Source: Sphaerisporangium album
Lineage (GTDB): Bacteria; Actinomycetota; Actinomycetes; Streptosporangiales; Streptosporangiaceae
Assembly (NCBI RefSeq): GCF_003323745.1
Contig: NZ_QOIL01000003.1
Span: forward strand, 372,001-436,000
DNA length: 64,000 bases
Reading direction: 5' to 3'
Part shown: piece by piece, positions 19,441 to 31,108 of the stretch
How positions within the stretch are numbered: the stretch's first letter is position 1
Layout: every line of letters starts with the position of its first letter
Notes under the pieces: model-generated
Seen by the model: only the letters and a program-made list of their open reading frames with translations
Told to the model about the DNA's origin: nothing
Databases searched by the model: none
Position numbers and translations under genes: made by a program

Positions 19441-20789
19441 CAGGCCGACGCCTCCACCCCGGCGCGGAACCTGCTCAGTTCCGACTCGGTCACCCTCGCC
19501 CAGCGCTCACCCTCGACCCGTACCGGCCCCTGATCCTCCCGTAGCCTCCGGACGCGGCTGACCCGGCTGGCCGCCCCGTTCTCCAGGACGGTGGTCATGT
19601 CCAGAAAGGCGATGTTGGCGGAGGGAACCTCGTCAAGCACGATCGGCGAATGGCTGGTGAAGATCGCCTGTCGATACGGCAGAGGAACACGCAAGGCGTC
19701 GCGCTCGGGAGGTTGGCGCATGTCGGTGACCAGGCCACCGGTCAAGGCCAGCAAGTGACGGAACCGCTCGGGGAAGACGCCGTTCTCCGGCTCCTCGATG
19801 GCCACACAGCCACGATCATGGAGGGCGGCGAGAATGGCGAGCATGCGCAGGGTGCCGTCGGAGGCGAACTCGGCACCGATCTCCTGCTCGTATGGAGACG
19901 AGAACTCCAGTCGTACGTCCCGCCGGTGCCCGTCCTCGACGATCGCGAAGTCGGTGACTTCTCTTGCCAAACCGGCAAGATGCATTTTGATCTCACCGAC
20001 CACGCCCAGGGGACGCTCCTTTGACCCGGTCGCCTTCGTTAGTGATCGCAAGTAGTTCGGAAGGTCACGGCCGGTCGTGTCCATGAACTGGGGGCCGCCC
20101 AACTCACTGGACAGACGGAGGGCACCTGCCTCCAGATGCAGGAAGCGCATCTGTGCCAGCTCGGTCCAGGCAACTCTGACGACTGTGTCGTCCTCCAAAA
20201 CATGGATGTCGTCATCCGTCAGGTCACGCAGATACTTCCGGTCATTCAGGGCCACCCGCGCCATGTGGAGGAGGCCCATCCCGCCGCTGGGAACCTCCAG
20301 CGGACCGATGGGCAAGGAGACGACGCGCCCCCCCTGATAACTGACCAATCCATCGGCGAACCACTCGGGTGCCATCCCGCGGACGGCTGGCCATCGATCC
20401 TGCGCCGACGACAACGCGACGAGCTGATGCCCCTCCACGACGATGCCCTCAAGAGCATCTTCCGGCTCCGCCCACGCAAGATCGAGCTCATAGCGCCATC
20501 TGGTGGGCAGACCGAGTGGAGCACTTTCCAACAGGAACTCGACCGCGAAGCGCATACGGTCGACCCGGGTTCCTTCGCCGCGCCTTCGGAACAGACCACG
20601 GGCGTCGCCGCGGACCGCCGCCACAGCCGAGTCCAGCCCTTGGACGGCCGCCTTCGAGAGGAAGGACAAGGCGTCCAGCAGGTTGGACTTGCCGCTGGCG
20701 TTGGTGCCGATGAGGACGAGGAACGGCGGCACGTCCAGCGCGAAGTTCTCGAACGACTTGAAGCCGTCGATCTCGATGCGTGTGATCAT
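19440..20789 (-). CDS. AAA (SMC/OLD-like) ATPase of a two-gene module
   Basis: A 449-residue ATPase of the AAA_21/AAA_15 group (RecF/SMC-like fold, often called OLD-like). It opens with the family's ITRIEIDGFKSFENFALDV strand and Walker A (GTNASGKS, residues 28-35). Walker B is CVAIEEPENG near residue 330, with the catalytic glutamates, and the H-loop is FTSHSP near 378. The region between is a helical or coiled insert rather than a long coiled coil. It forms an overlapping pair with the DUF4276 gene. The pair lies 27 bases after gatA and is fused transcriptionally to gatB. The role is inferred: nucleotide-driven activation of the partner, probably in phage defence or DNA-damage response. Confidence 0.82.
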   Translation of the reverse strand: MITRIEIDGFKSFENFALDVPPFLVLIGTNASGKSNLLDALSFLSKAAVQGLDSAVAAVRGDARGLFRRRGEGTRVDRMRFAVEFLLESAPLGLPTRWRYELDLAWAEPEDALEGIVVEGHQLVALSSAQDRWPAVRGMAPEWFADGLVSYQGGRVVSLPIGPLEVPSGGMGLLHMARVALNDRKYLRDLTDDDIHVLEDDTVVRVAWTELAQMRFLHLEAGALRLSSELGGPQFMDTTGRDLPNYLRSLTKATGSKERPLGVVGEIKMHLAGLAREVTDFAIVEDGHRRDVRLEFSSPYEQEIGAEFASDGTLRMLAILAALHDRGCVAIEEPENGVFPERFRHLLALTGGLVTDMRQPPERDALRVPLPYRQAIFTSHSPIVLDEVPSANIAFLDMTTVLENGAASRVSRVRRLREDQGPVRVEGERWARVTESELSRFRAGVEASA

Positions 20790-20816
20790 GACGCCGTTCC
20801 TCCCTCCGCCGGATCG

Positions 20817-22307
20817 TTACAGCGAGGGCGCCCTGGACAGCAGGGACCCGCCCCAGCGGTCCTCGAGTGCCTTCTCGATGGCGGCGCCCACGCGGTAGCA
20901 GCGGTCGTCGCCGAGGACCGGGGCCATGATCTGCAGGCCCACCGGCAGGCCGTCCTCGTCGGCGAGGCCGCAGGGCACCGAGATGGCCGCGTTGCCCGCG
21001 AGGTTGGCCGGGATCGTGCACAGGTCGGCGAGGTACATCGCCATCGGGTCGTCGGCGCGCTCGCCGATCGGGAAGGCGGTGGTCGGGGTGGTCGGCGAGA
21101 CCAGCACGTCGACCTGGTGGAAGGCCGCCTCGAAGTCGCGCGCGATCAGCGTGCGGACCTTCTGCGCCGAGCCGTAGTACGCGTCGTAGTAGCCGCTGGA
21201 CAGGGCGTACGTGCCGAGCATGATGCGCCGCTTGACCTCGGGGCCGAAGCCCTGGGCGCGGGTCAGCGCCATGACCTCCTCGGCGCTGCGGGTGCCGTCG
21301 TCGCCGGCGCGCAGGCCGTACCGCATGCCGTCGAACCTGGCCAGGTTGGACGAGCACTCGGACGGGGCGATCAGGTAGTACGCGGGCAGCGCGTAGGTGA
21401 AGGTCGGGCAGGAGACCTCGACGACCTTGGCGCCCAGCGACTCCAGCAGCTCGACGGCCTCGCGGAAGCGGGCCAGCACGCCGGGCTGGTAGCCCTCGCC
21501 GCCGAACTCCTTGACCACGCCGACCCGCAGGCCGGCGACGTCGCCGCGGCGGGCGGCCTCGACGACCGGCGGCACCTCGGAGTGGATGGACGTGGTGTCC
21601 ATCACGTCGTGGCCGGAGAACGCCTCGTGCAGCAGCGCGGCGTCCAGGACGTTGCGGGCGAACGGGCCCGGGGTGTCCAGCGAGGACGCGAAGGCGATCA
21701 CCCCGTAGCGGGACGAACCGCCGTAGGTCGGCTTCATGCCGACGATGCCGGTGACGGCCGCCGGCTGACGGATCGAGCCGCCCGTGTCGGTGCCGGTGGA
21801 CAGCGGCGCCTGGTAGGAGGCCACCGCGGCGCTCGAACCGCCCGACGAGCCACCGGGGATGCGGGCCAGGTCCCACGGGTTGTGCGTCGGGCCGTAGGCG
21901 GAGTTCTCGGTGGAGGAGCCCATCGCGAACTCGTCCAGGTTGGTCTTGCCGAGGATCACCAGGCCGGCCTCGCGCAGGCGCGCGGTCACCGTCGCGTCGT
22001 ACGGCGGGCGATAGCCTTCGAGGATCTTGGAACCCGCCGTGGTCGGCATGTCCTTGGTCGTGAAGACGTCCTTGTGGGCGATCGGCACGCCCGCGAGCGG
22101 GCCGAGCTCCTCGCCGGCGGCGCGGCGGGCGTCCACCGCGCGGGCCTGCTCCAGCGCCGACTCGGCCGCGACGTGCAGGAACGCGTTGACCCGCCCGTCG
22201 ACCTCGGCGATGCGATCCAGGTGGGCCTGGGCGACCTCGACCGCCGAGACCTCGCCGGAGGCCATCAGCGCGCCGAGCTCGGCGGCGGTCCTGCGGGTGA
22301 GACTCAT
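20817..22307 (-). CDS. gatA: Asp-tRNA(Asn)/Glu-tRNA(Gln) amidotransferase subunit A
   Basis: The glutaminase/amidase subunit of GatCAB. The Ser-cisSer-Lys triad of amidase-signature enzymes is complete: the lysine in [13 protein letters not shown], and the serines in [12 protein letters not shown] and [12 protein letters not shown]. Length is 496 residues, normal. The gene begins inside the last codons of gatC (four-base overlap), as in most bacteria. Normally gatB follows directly; here it is separated by about 2 kb carrying the ATPase/DUF4276 pair, although all five genes remain on one strand with short gaps or overlaps. Confidence 0.97.
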   Translation of the reverse strand: MSLTRRTAAELGALMASGEVSAVEVAQAHLDRIAEVDGRVNAFLHVAAESALEQARAVDARRAAGEELGPLAGVPIAHKDVFTTKDMPTTAGSKILEGYRPPYDATVTARLREAGLVILGKTNLDEFAMGSSTENSAYGPTHNPWDLARIPGGSSGGSSAAVASYQAPLSTGTDTGGSIRQPAAVTGIVGMKPTYGGSSRYGVIAFASSLDTPGPFARNVLDAALLHEAFSGHDVMDTTSIHSEVPPVVEAARRGDVAGLRVGVVKEFGGEGYQPGVLARFREAVELLESLGAKVVEVSCPTFTYALPAYYLIAPSECSSNLARFDGMRYGLRAGDDGTRSAEEVMALTRAQGFGPEVKRRIMLGTYALSSGYYDAYYGSAQKVRTLIARDFEAAFHQVDVLVSPTTPTTAFPIGERADDPMAMYLADLCTIPANLAGNAAISVPCGLADEDGLPVGLQIMAPVLGDDRCYRVGAAIEKALEDRWGGSLLSRAPSL

Positions 22308-22603
22308 GCCTCCTCCCCAAGGATGCGCGGGACGCGGAAGCGATCGTCCTCAACGGCCGGGGCGGCCGCCAGCGCCTGCTGCGGGGTCAGGCTCGGCCGC
22401 GTCTCGTCGGGACGGTAGACGTTGGTGAGCGGCAGCGCGTGCGAGGACGGCGGGACGTCGTCGGTGGCGACCTCGGCCACGCGCGCGACCGCGCCGATGA
22501 TGGCGTCGAGCTGCGTCGCGTAGTGATCGAGCTCGGCGTCGGCCAGCGCCAGCCGGGACAGCCGGGCGAGGTGAGCGACCTCGTCGCGGGTTATGGCGGA
22601 CAT
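22304..22603 (-). CDS. gatC: Asp-tRNA(Asn)/Glu-tRNA(Gln) amidotransferase subunit C
   Basis: The 99-residue belt subunit that holds GatA and GatB together. The family pattern is clear: [21 protein letters not shown] at the N-terminus, then [20 protein letters not shown], and a C-terminal [21 protein letters not shown] tail ([18 protein letters not shown]). It is the first gene of the leftward gatC-gatA-ATPase-DUF4276-gatB unit. Confidence 0.95.
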   Translation of the reverse strand: MSAITRDEVAHLARLSRLALADAELDHYATQLDAIIGAVARVAEVATDDVPPSSHALPLTNVYRPDETRPSLTPQQALAAAPAVEDDRFRVPRILGEEA

Positions 22604-22674
22604 GAGTCGTTAACCCGTTTCATGGATGGCAATCGGACAGTGTCATCATCCTAGGGCGCGTGACCGAACGTGGC

Positions 22675-22691
22675 CGAACCATTAAGGTTCG
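22675..22691. other. inverted repeat between gatC and the GGDEF-EAL gene
   Basis: CGAACC (22675-22680) and GGTTCG (22686-22691) form a six-base-pair dyad around ATTAA. It lies about 60 bases downstream of the GGDEF-EAL stop and 70 bases upstream of gatC. It could be a terminator of the former without a T-run or an operator for the latter; the sequence does not decide. Confidence 0.35.
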
Positions 22692-22751
22692 TTCGCCCTC
22701 CCCAGGGACGCGCGACCGGCCCGGGCCGTTGGCGGCCCTCAGAACCCGAGG

Positions 22752-24821
22752 TTAGCGGGCCGTGAACTCGGCCGGGTCGTAGCGGTCGAACGACGGGGCC
22801 GCGCCCACGCGCGCCCGCAGCCAGTCGGTCATGTCGTCGGCGGGCATCGGCTCGGCGAACCTCCAGCCCTGGGCGGCGTCGCAGCCCATGTCCCGCAGGA
22901 TACGCGCCACCTCCTCCGTCTCCACGCCCTCGGCCACCGACCGCAGCCCGAGCGAGCGCACCAGGTCGACGATCGAGCGGACGATGCGCTCGTCGTCCAC
23001 CGACTTGCCGAGCTGCTGCACGAACGAGGCGTCGATCTTCACCTCGGACACCTGGAGGCGCTGAAGGCGGACCAGCGAGGAGTAGCCTGTGCCGAAGTCG
23101 TCCAGGGACAGTGGGATCCCGAGCTGGACCAGCGCGTGCACCGAGTCGGACGTGTAGGCCTGGTCGGTCATCAGGATGCGCTCGGTGACCTCCAGTTGGA
23201 TCGCCCTCGGCGGCAGCCCGAGGCGGTGGAGCCCGGCCTCCAGCATGTCCGGCAGCGCCGAGTCGAGCAGGTCGCGGGCCGAGACGTTGATCGAGATCGG
23301 CACCTCAAGCCCGGAATGCCACCATTCGGCCGCCTGCTCCAGCGCCGCGTCGATCACGTGCGCGGTGATCTGGTGCATCAGGTAGGACTGCTCGGCCAGC
23401 GGGATGAAATCGGCCGGCGAGACCGGGCCGCGCTCCGGGTGCCACCACCGCAGCAGGGCCTCGGCCCCCTCGACCATGCCCGAGGAAAGGTTCAGCTTCG
23501 GCTGGTAGTGCAGCCGGAGATCGCTGCCGCCGATGGCCCGGCGCAGGTCGCCGAGGAGGTTCAGCCGCTCGGGCGAGTTGCGGTCCCGCTCGGCCACGTA
23601 CACCTCGACGCCGGTGCGGCCCTCCTTGGCGAAGTACATCGCGACGTCCGACCGCTGGAGGAGCAGCTCGAAGTCCGGGGCGTGGTCGGGGTACAGCGCG
23701 ATGCCGACCGACGCGTCCATGTCGAACGTCATCCCTTCCAGCCGCACGGGCTGGGTGAGGGCGGCCCGCAGCCGCGCCGCCACCTCGCGCGCGGCGGCCG
23801 CGTCGCGCACCGTCGGCAGGAGCACGGCGAACTCGTCGCCGCCGAGCCGCGCCACCACGTCGCCGGGCCGCACGCTGTGGGTGAGGCGGTGGGCGACGAT
23901 CTGCAGCAGCCGGTCGCCCACGGGGTGGCCGAGCGTGTCGTTGACCTCCTTGAACCGGTCGAGGTCCAGCAGGAGCAGGCCCACCCGGGCGTCGCCGCGG
24001 GACTCCGACAGCGCCTCCTCCGTCCGCAGGATCAGCAGCTTGCGGTTGGGAAGGGACGTCAGGCCGTCGTGCATGGCCTGGTGGTCCCGGCGCACCGACA
24101 TGGAGGCGGTGAAGTACATGGTGGCAAGCGGGGCGACGAACAGGGGGACCAGCGCGGGCGAGCGGCTCATCACGACCACGACCAGCGGCGCGAGGCCGAG
24201 CAGCGCGGCGTAGACGACGCTCTGGTGGCCGATCGTCGTCCGCAGCACGCGCGACAGCGACCGGCGCTCGTGCAGCGCGACGGCCCCGCACACGAGCAGG
24301 CCCCGCATGACGAAATAGGCCAGCGCCGCCAGCGCGACGGCCGTCATGTCGGTGCCCTCCGGCACCCAGGGGTAGGCCGGGCGCGGATGGTGCCCGAAAA
24401 CGCCCAGGACGACCGCGGCGGCCGTCGAGGCCAGCGTGACCTGCGCGACGTTGAACGCCACGCGGTGCCAGGCCCTGCGGTGGGACAGCCCGCTGACGAC
24501 CAGCGCCAGCCCGTGGATCAGCACGGCCACCGACAGCCCGTAGTAGAGCAGGATCGCGAAGGTGAACAGCGTCGAGGTGGCGGTCCCGCCCACCAGGCGC
24601 GAGGTGGAGACCACGATCGGCCGGAGCTCTCCGAGCACGACCAGCACCACCAGCACCCAGAAGAGCGAGGTGCGCCCCAGCCCGGACAGCTCCCCGAGGC
24701 CGAGCCGGACTTCGGCGACGACCAGCGCCGCGAATCCGGTGGTCATGGCCCCTGCCAGGTACATCCAGAGCGGGGAGAAGGGCCGCGGTGCGGTGTCGCG
24801 CGTGTCGGATGGGTCCGTCAT
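22752..24821 (-). CDS. membrane GGDEF-EAL cyclic-di-GMP enzyme
   Basis: A 689-residue composite cyclic-di-GMP protein. The N-terminal 260 or so residues hold about seven hydrophobic helices, a membrane sensor unlike that of the first GGDEF-EAL protein in this window, and there is no PAS domain. GGDEF (about 275-430) is intact (RLGGDEFAVLLP), as is its metal-binding LLDLDRFKEVND. EAL (about 445-680) keeps EALLRWW, LDDFGTGYSSL and EGVE. Both activities are therefore possible. The ATG at 24821 is chosen as the first that directly precedes the membrane region; the longer frame upstream is weakly coding. The ribosome site is poor. Confidence 0.87.
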   Translation of the reverse strand: MTDPSDTRDTAPRPFSPLWMYLAGAMTTGFAALVVAEVRLGLGELSGLGRTSLFWVLVVLVVLGELRPIVVSTSRLVGGTATSTLFTFAILLYYGLSVAVLIHGLALVVSGLSHRRAWHRVAFNVAQVTLASTAAAVVLGVFGHHPRPAYPWVPEGTDMTAVALAALAYFVMRGLLVCGAVALHERRSLSRVLRTTIGHQSVVYAALLGLAPLVVVVMSRSPALVPLFVAPLATMYFTASMSVRRDHQAMHDGLTSLPNRKLLILRTEEALSESRGDARVGLLLLDLDRFKEVNDTLGHPVGDRLLQIVAHRLTHSVRPGDVVARLGGDEFAVLLPTVRDAAAAREVAARLRAALTQPVRLEGMTFDMDASVGIALYPDHAPDFELLLQRSDVAMYFAKEGRTGVEVYVAERDRNSPERLNLLGDLRRAIGGSDLRLHYQPKLNLSSGMVEGAEALLRWWHPERGPVSPADFIPLAEQSYLMHQITAHVIDAALEQAAEWWHSGLEVPISINVSARDLLDSALPDMLEAGLHRLGLPPRAIQLEVTERILMTDQAYTSDSVHALVQLGIPLSLDDFGTGYSSLVRLQRLQVSEVKIDASFVQQLGKSVDDERIVRSIVDLVRSLGLRSVAEGVETEEVARILRDMGCDAAQGWRFAEPMPADDMTDWLRARVGAAPSFDRYDPAEFTAR

Positions 24822-24987
24822 AGGCAAGTAAACCCCCAAGAGGTCACTATGGGAGGGTACGGCCTCTGGGCCACTTCGCGAAACCGCTTGCGCACGTTCC
24901 GTCACCAGATATTTCCGCCGCCCCCTTTCCCGCCCTCCAACACCCCCCAAATACGCTCAAACTCCCGGGAGCTCGGGCGGTCTCGGG

Positions 24988-25572
24988 TCAGTCGCCGTGG
25001 GGGGCGTTACGGCGGAGGCCGTCCATCAGGAGGTCCAGCATGCGGTTCGCCTGGTCGCGCCGGGCGGCGTCGCCGGCCGCGAGGCAGACGCCGTTCAGGC
25101 TGGCGAGCACGTCCTCGGGCAGGACGTCGGCGCGTACGGTGCCCGCGGCGGCGCCCGCCTCCAGCAGCGCCGTCACCGCGGCGACCAGGCGGACGCGGCT
25201 CTCGGAGAACGGGTCGCCGCCGGAGGCGATCACGGCGCGCAGCGCCTCGGCCATGCCCCGCTTGGTGGTCATGTAGTCGAAGAAGTGATCCATCCAGGCG
25301 CGCGCGGCCTGGTCGGGGGGCAGGGACTCCAGCAGCCCGGGGACGGCGTCGCTGAGCCGGGCGAGCTCGTTGCGGTACGCCGCCTCGACCAGCGCCTCGC
25401 GCGTCGGGAAGTGGCGGTACAGCGTGCCGATGCCGACGCCCGCTTTCTTCGCGATCGCGTCGAGCGTCACGTCCGGCCCGTCCTGCGAGAACGCGCGCAC
25501 GGCCACCTCCAGGAGCCGGTCGCGGTTGCGCCGGGCGTCGGCGCGCAGGGGTCGGGCGCCGGTGGGCTGCAC
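24988..25572 (-). CDS. TetR/AcrR family repressor
   Basis: A 194-residue TetR-type regulator. The N-terminal helix-turn-helix is typical (RDRLLEVAVRAFSQDGPDVT, then LDAIAKKAGVGIGTLYRHFP), and the C-terminal ligand domain starts near residue 75 and resembles the SbtR-like class. The GTG at 25572 is chosen because GGAGG lies six bases upstream; a longer frame reading from 25602 covers that site. It is divergent from the short-chain dehydrogenase gene. The inverted repeat CGGAG-N4-CTCCG in the shared region lies within the likely dehydrogenase promoter, so this protein most likely represses that gene and perhaps itself. Confidence 0.87.
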   Translation of the reverse strand: MQPTGARPLRADARRNRDRLLEVAVRAFSQDGPDVTLDAIAKKAGVGIGTLYRHFPTREALVEAAYRNELARLSDAVPGLLESLPPDQAARAWMDHFFDYMTTKRGMAEALRAVIASGGDPFSESRVRLVAAVTALLEAGAAAGTVRADVLPEDVLASLNGVCLAAGDAARRDQANRMLDLLMDGLRRNAPHGD

Positions 25573-25633
25573 GGTGTTCCTCCCGGGTCTTGCGTGAGGC
25601 AATCGTAGACGCCGGACGGCCGGGCACGGCGAC

Positions 25634-25663
25634 TTGCTAAGCGGAGAACACTCCGATTAGAGT
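25634..25663 (+). promoter_or_regulatory. SDR promoter with TetR operator in the spacer
   Basis: Rightward promoter with -35 TTGCTA (25634-25639) and -10 TAGAGT (25658-25663), spacer 18 bases. The perfect inverted repeat CGGAG (25642-25646) - AACA - CTCCG (25651-25655) fills the spacer, a position where a bound TetR dimer blocks RNA polymerase. Confidence 0.5.
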
Positions 25664-25741
25664 CGAGGCGTAATGGAGGTTCCTCCGTTTACATGGTATC
25701 GGGATCTCCTGCACTCATCGAGAGCGAAGACGGGACAGATC

Positions 25742-26695
25742 ATGGCCGCGACCGCACGAATCACCACACCGTTCGACGCCGAGTCCACCGCCGCCGAGGT
25801 CGTGGAGGGCATCGACCTCACCGGCCGCCGCGTCATCGTCACCGGCGGCGCGTCCGGCATCGGGGTCGAGACGGCCCGCGCGCTCGCCGGGGCGGGCGCC
25901 GAGGTCACCCTGGCCGTACGGGACACCGCCGCCGGCGAGCGCACCGCCGAGGACATCGTCGCGACCACCGGCAACAAGCGGGTGCTCGTCGCGCGCCTCG
26001 ACCTCGCCGACCAGGCGTCCGTCGCGGCGTTCACGTCCGGATGGGAGGGCCCGCTGCACATCCTCGTCAACAACGCCGGCGTGATGGCCTCGCCCGAGAC
26101 CCGCACGCCCGAGGGCTGGGAACTGCAGTTCGCCACCAACCACATCGGCCACTTCGCGCTGGCCACCGGCCTGCACCGGGCGCTCGCGGCGGCCGGCGGC
26201 GCCCGCGTCGTCTCGGTCAGCTCCAGCGCGCACCTGCGCTCGCCGGTCGTCTTCGAGGACATCCACTTCCGCGAGCGCGCCTACGAGCCGTGGAGCGCGT
26301 ACGGGCAGTCCAAGACGGCGAACGTCCTGTTCGCGGTCGAGGGCACCAAGCGGTGGGCGGACGACGGCATCACCGTCAACGCGCTGATGCCCGGCGGCAT
26401 CCGCACCCGCCTGCAGCGTTACGTCTCCGAGGAGGAACTGGAGCGCCTGCGCGCCGCCGTCGCCGCGAGCGGGGAACAGATGTCCTGGAAGACCCCCGAG
26501 CAGGGCGCCGCCACGTCCGTGCTGGTGGCGACGTCGCCGCTGCTGGAGGGCATCGGCGGCCGTTACTTCGAGGACTGCACGGAGGCCGAGCTCAGCGAGC
26601 CGGGCCTCAGCCGCCACGGCGTCGCGGCGTACGCCCTGGACCCCGAGGCCGCGGCCCGCCTCTGGCAGGTCACGACGGAGACCCTCGCCGCCTGA
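25742..26695 (+). CDS. short-chain dehydrogenase/reductase
   Basis: A 317-residue NAD(P)-dependent oxidoreductase of the classical short-chain dehydrogenase family, closest in style to WW-domain-oxidoreductase/retinol-dehydrogenase-like proteins. The cofactor motif is VIVTGGASGIGVETARAL near residue 32, NNAGVMA follows near 115, and the catalytic Ser and YxxxK appear in VSVSSSAHLRS and AYGQSKTANVLF. The ATG at 25742 matches the usual start of this family (MA.A.ITTPFDAESTAAEV); an in-frame ATG at 25673, nine bases after the -10 box, could give a leaderless form with 23 extra residues. Substrate is unknown. It is probably regulated by the divergent TetR gene. Confidence 0.85.
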   Translation: MAATARITTPFDAESTAAEVVEGIDLTGRRVIVTGGASGIGVETARALAGAGAEVTLAVRDTAAGERTAEDIVATTGNKRVLVARLDLADQASVAAFTSGWEGPLHILVNNAGVMASPETRTPEGWELQFATNHIGHFALATGLHRALAAAGGARVVSVSSSAHLRSPVVFEDIHFRERAYEPWSAYGQSKTANVLFAVEGTKRWADDGITVNALMPGGIRTRLQRYVSEEELERLRAAVAASGEQMSWKTPEQGAATSVLVATSPLLEGIGGRYFEDCTEAELSEPGLSRHGVAAYALDPEAAARLWQVTTETLAA

Positions 26696-26731
26696 CCGCC
26701 ACCCGGCCGCCGGGGTTTCTCCGGTGTGACC

Positions 26732-29080
<2,349 letters not shown>

Positions 29081-29308
29081 TCATCGACCCAAGGAGAACG
29101 CTACGGGCAGAGGCGCGTGGTCACGCCCCCGCATCGGCGGTCTACCTGGGGAATCGTTACCCCCACCATGCCATTCAGCACCGACATTTCCGCATGAAAG
29201 GGACCGGCACGGCAACAGGCGATCCAGGGTTCAGGGGACCCTGGACCGCCTCGACAGCGTCATGGCCGGTAAACCCCGACTAATCGAACATTTACCTATA
29301 TTTCGGGG

Positions 29309-29794
29309 TCAGCCGCCCTGGGACCAGACGCCTTCCCACTGCGAGCACTTGCCGGCGATCCTGGTGGAGGTGCCCCGGCAGACCTTGGCCGAAGAGGTCA
29401 GCATGTGGCCGGCGTTCACCCGGAACGCGCGCGTCCGCGACTGCGAGCAGTTCTTGAACGTGGCCGTGTGCCACTTGCCCCGGTCCGACAGCCACTTGAT
29501 CTTCAGCCAGGAGCACGTGCGGGCGCCGCCCGCGTCGTACAGGTCGCCGGTGATCCGCAGCCCCGAGCCGGTCGTCCGGATCTTGCCGCCCGCCCATCCC
29601 TTGAAGTCAGTGGACGCGGTCGGGCCCCACGACCAGGTCTCGACGGCCGCCGTCCCGGCCGGGACGGCGGACCCCGAGGACCCTGTGGACCCTGTGGACG
29701 CCGTGGACGCGGCCGAGGCGGCGGCAGCGGGCAGGGCGAGCCCGAGGGTGGCGGCGGCGGTGAGCCCGAGCAGTACGCGAAGACCGCTACGCAT
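29309..29794 (-). CDS. small secreted protein, 161 aa, function unknown
   Basis: I do not recognise this family. The protein has a clear signal peptide (MRSGLRVLLGL, then an alanine-rich hydrophobic core; cleavage near ASA-AST around residue 29), a Ser/Thr/Gly linker, and a mature domain of about 110 residues with four cysteines spaced as two likely disulphides. The domain is basic and rich in Trp and Lys (TCSWLKIKWLSDRGKWHTAT). The ATG at 29794 follows GGGAG with good spacing. It is monocistronic, with 240 bases of empty sequence before ligA on its downstream side. Confidence 0.7.
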   Translation of the reverse strand: MRSGLRVLLGLTAAATLGLALPAAAASAASTASTGSTGSSGSAVPAGTAAVETWSWGPTASTDFKGWAGGKIRTTGSGLRITGDLYDAGGARTCSWLKIKWLSDRGKWHTATFKNCSQSRTRAFRVNAGHMLTSSAKVCRGTSTRIAGKCSQWEGVWSQGG

Positions 29795-29936
29795 GACTTC
29801 TCTCCCGATGTGGTGCGTCGTCCTACACACCAAGAGATAGCCCCCAGCGCTTGCGACCGACTTTGCACCTACTTGCACGGTTCGGGGCAAGGGGGCCCCG
29901 AACCCGCCGAGCGGAGCGACGCCGCAAACGCCGCAC

Positions 29937-30941
29937 CTACTCCTCTCCGGGGTCCTCGCGCAGCACGCGGGCGGCCTCGCGGCACTTGGCGAGCGCGTTC
30001 CTCGCGTACGCGGGCGAAGCCCCCGCCAGCCCGCACGACGGCGTGAGCACCACCTGCTCGGCCAGCCGCGACGGCGCGAAGCTCAGCCTGTTCCACAGAT
30101 CGACGGCGGGCCTGGCGACCACGCCGATGTCGTCAAGCCGGGCGTCCGTGCCCGGGACGACACCGAGGAAGAGCGCGGTCCCCCGCTCGATCGCCTCGCC
30201 GATCGCGTCCTCGTCGCGGCGCCGCAACAGGCCCGCGTCCAGCGCGATGCCGCCGACGCCGGCCTCGCGCAGCACGCCGAAGGGCACGCCGGGCGCGCAG
30301 CAGTGCACGAGCGTGAACACGCCGGGCGGCTGGACGGCCCGGAGCCGTTCGGCGGAGACCGTGGCCTCGACGGCGGCGAGCCGTCCGAAGCCGGACGCCG
30401 TCGGCACGGTGCCCGTGAGCACGCCGGGCAGGCCGGGCTCGTCGAGCTGCACCAGCACCTGGGCGCCGGGCACGCGGGCCCGCACGGCGGCCACGTGGAC
30501 GGCCAGGCCCTCGGCCAGCGAGTCGGTCAGGTCGCGCACCGCGCCCGGGTCGGCGAGCGTGCGGTCGCCGTAACGCAGCTCGATCGTGCCGGCGAGAGTC
30601 CACGGCCCGCACACCTGGATCTTGAGCGGCCCCTCGTACCCCTGAGCGACCTCCTCCAGCGCGTCGAGGTCGCGGGCGAGGTGCTCGCGGGCGCGGCGCA
30701 CGTCGCGGCCCGGACGGTCGGTGAAGCGCCAGCCGGACGGCTGCACCTCCACCGGCAGCTCCACGAGCAGTGACGCGGTCCTCCCGACCATGTCGGCGCC
30801 GACGCCCCTTTCGGGCAGCTCCGGCAGGTACGGCAGAGCGGGCACCTCGCCGAACACCACCCGCAGCGTCTCCATATGGTCGGTGCCGGGGTGGGAGCCC
30901 ACCCCGGTCGCGCTCGCCGTGCTCCACGGAAACTCGCTCAC
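29937..30941 (-). CDS. MetE-like (UROD/methionine synthase II superfamily) protein
   Basis: A 334-residue protein similar to the C-terminal catalytic half of cobalamin-independent methionine synthase. Recognisable elements are ATGVGSHPGTD at the start, IQVCGPWTLAGTIELRYG, VLVQLDEPGLP, and the zinc-ligand region TLVHCCAPGVPF (His-x-Cys type) with a distant cysteine in LTPSCGLAG. The N-terminal MetE half is absent, as in archaeal MetE and many actinobacterial paralogues, so it may transfer methyl groups from a different donor. The GTG at 30941 is preferred: TAAGCT lies eight bases upstream, suggesting a leaderless message. A TTG three codons earlier is the alternative. Confidence 0.78.
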   Translation of the reverse strand: MSEFPWSTASATGVGSHPGTDHMETLRVVFGEVPALPYLPELPERGVGADMVGRTASLLVELPVEVQPSGWRFTDRPGRDVRRAREHLARDLDALEEVAQGYEGPLKIQVCGPWTLAGTIELRYGDRTLADPGAVRDLTDSLAEGLAVHVAAVRARVPGAQVLVQLDEPGLPGVLTGTVPTASGFGRLAAVEATVSAERLRAVQPPGVFTLVHCCAPGVPFGVLREAGVGGIALDAGLLRRRDEDAIGEAIERGTALFLGVVPGTDARLDDIGVVARPAVDLWNRLSFAPSRLAEQVVLTPSCGLAGASPAYARNALAKCREAARVLREDPGEE

Positions 30942-31108
30942 AGGCCGCAAGCTTAGGGACTTTCCCGGACCCGCCGCGCGCCGGGCGACGCGCGCGGGAC
31001 AACGGCCCGTGCAGCGTCCTCCAAGCCGATCCCAAGATGGGCCGCCTATTCATGGTGTCGCCGGAAATTTTCGGCACGTACCAATGGCAAGGGAAAGGAG
31101 GGGTGATC

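Noticed and set aside
20136..22418. 760-codon plus-strand frame opposite the ATPase and gatA genes
   Set aside because: Crosses the boundary of two confident minus-strand genes and shows only low-complexity sequence.
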